Shown here one piece after another: positions 63,673 to 64,000 of a stretch of 64,000 nt of DNA. The position numbers and the translations under genes are program-made. The notes under the pieces were generated by a model that searched no databases, was not told the DNA's origin, and saw only the letters and a program-made list of their open reading frames with translations. Each line of letters opens with the position of its first letter. Position 1 is the first letter of the stretch. Source of the DNA: Leptospira interrogans (GTDB lineage Bacteria > Spirochaetota > Leptospiria > Leptospirales > Leptospiraceae); NCBI RefSeq assembly GCF_900156205.1, contig NZ_FTNA01000003.1, forward strand, positions 219,697-283,696, in the 5' to 3' direction.

Positions 63673-63709
63673 CCTATGTTTCTTGTGTCAAGCCCTCCCG
63701 TTATTTTTT

Positions 63710-64000
63710 TTACATAAGACCATATTGAGTTAATTTTCGATTTAATATATTCTCAGGCATAGAATCGAAAAGTTTTCCGGTTCGAATCATTACGTAAAGA
63801 ACTTCGATCATTTTACGTGAAGTAGCGATGATCGATTTTTTAGCACCTTTTTTAAGGTATAACCTTTGATAGAACTCTTTTACCTTACCACCGTGTTGAC
63901 AACGAACCAGACTCCAAGCCGCTTGAACAATCACCCTTCGAATTGAATGACAACCTCGATTTATGATTCTTCCGTATCGAACCGTGTCTCCTGAAATGTC
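63710..64000 (-). mobile_element. IS110-family transposase, C-terminal part (continues past window)
   Basis: The minus frame is open from the window edge: [20 protein letters not shown] then [20 protein letters not shown] and [20 protein letters not shown], ending LTQYGLM. This is the C-terminal transposase domain of IS110-type DEDD recombinases, where a conserved serine region precedes RRVIVQAAW. In Leptospira this family is represented by IS1533. The internal GTG at 63934 is not the gene start. Whether the element is intact cannot be judged here. Confidence 0.88.

Noticed and set aside
63477..63728. 83-codon frame MNSTERAFYGSPFW... as a real gene
   Set aside because: It lies inside R5 and recurs only because R5 recurs; the short R5 copy lacks its first part. 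Reported as a finding, not annotated as CDS.

Overview
The window looks like chromosomal DNA of a pathogenic Leptospira of the L. interrogans type. It is AT-rich, carries a spirochaete-specific P83/100-family protein, many small lipoproteins with relaxed lipoboxes, many TTG/GTG starts, an IS110-family transposase end (IS1533-like), and long intergenic stretches filled with short interspersed repeats and decayed genes. Species cannot be fixed from the sequence alone.

Layout. 1-5 kb: a + strand cluster of an unknown (GAF-like?) protein, a TPR protein and a small ribbon-helix-helix/PIN-like pair, running convergently into a LamG-like exported protein and rpiB. 5-10 kb: serC with a small exported protein, divergent P83/100, then two paralogous seven-cysteine lipoproteins. 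10.8-15.4 kb: gcvT-gcvH-gcvP (glycine cleavage). 16.5-23.3 kb: membrane proteins, a dienelactone-hydrolase-like lipoprotein, a frameshifted gene, a YbaN-like protein, a DUF3592-like protein, a TPR protein and a lipoprotein. 23.7-25.5 kb: a STAS protein divergent from flgB-flgC-fliE (flagellar rod). 26-31.5 kb: GFA-family protein, HbpS/GlcG-like protein, GlpQ lipoprotein and decayed genes in a repeat-rich stretch. 33-36.2 kb: pntB-pntAB and queC-queD with a structured leader and a 48-residue protein. 37.4-45.9 kb: penicillin-acylase-type hydrolase, acyltransferase, tlyA, polyprenyl synthase, quinone-oxidoreductase-like enzyme and SRPBCC protein. 46.5-52.8 kb: small exported protein, thioredoxin-like protein, UbiA-family prenyltransferase, a doubly lesioned gene and two divergent XRE regulators. 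53-61.1 kb: TrkH/KtrB transporter, fusA with a terminator, LysM/M23 protein, amidohydrolase, two cyclic-nucleotide-binding-fold proteins and tRNA-Arg(CCU). 62.3-64 kb: prmC and the IS110 end.

The most unusual content is non-coding. I separate several repeat families, called R1-R7 here. R1 is ~103 bp with ends TAGAGTTGTTGAAAAATT. R2 is 178 bp with ends TTACTACTCG. R3 is ~176 bp with ends TCCCAAAAC. R4 is ~100 bp and AT-rich. R5 is ~170-230 bp and one copy lies beside IS110. R6 is ~100 bp and often preceded by the hairpin motif TGTGGGAACTACCACA. R7 is a two-hairpin element whose flanks are conserved while its stems covary. Insertions abut or nest in one another. Several short genes nearby are freshly broken (WGR-domain, 'MGAWGY' family, two unknowns), which fits a genome undergoing decay around mobile repeats. 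All family assignments come from reading motifs and remembered family features; no searches were run.
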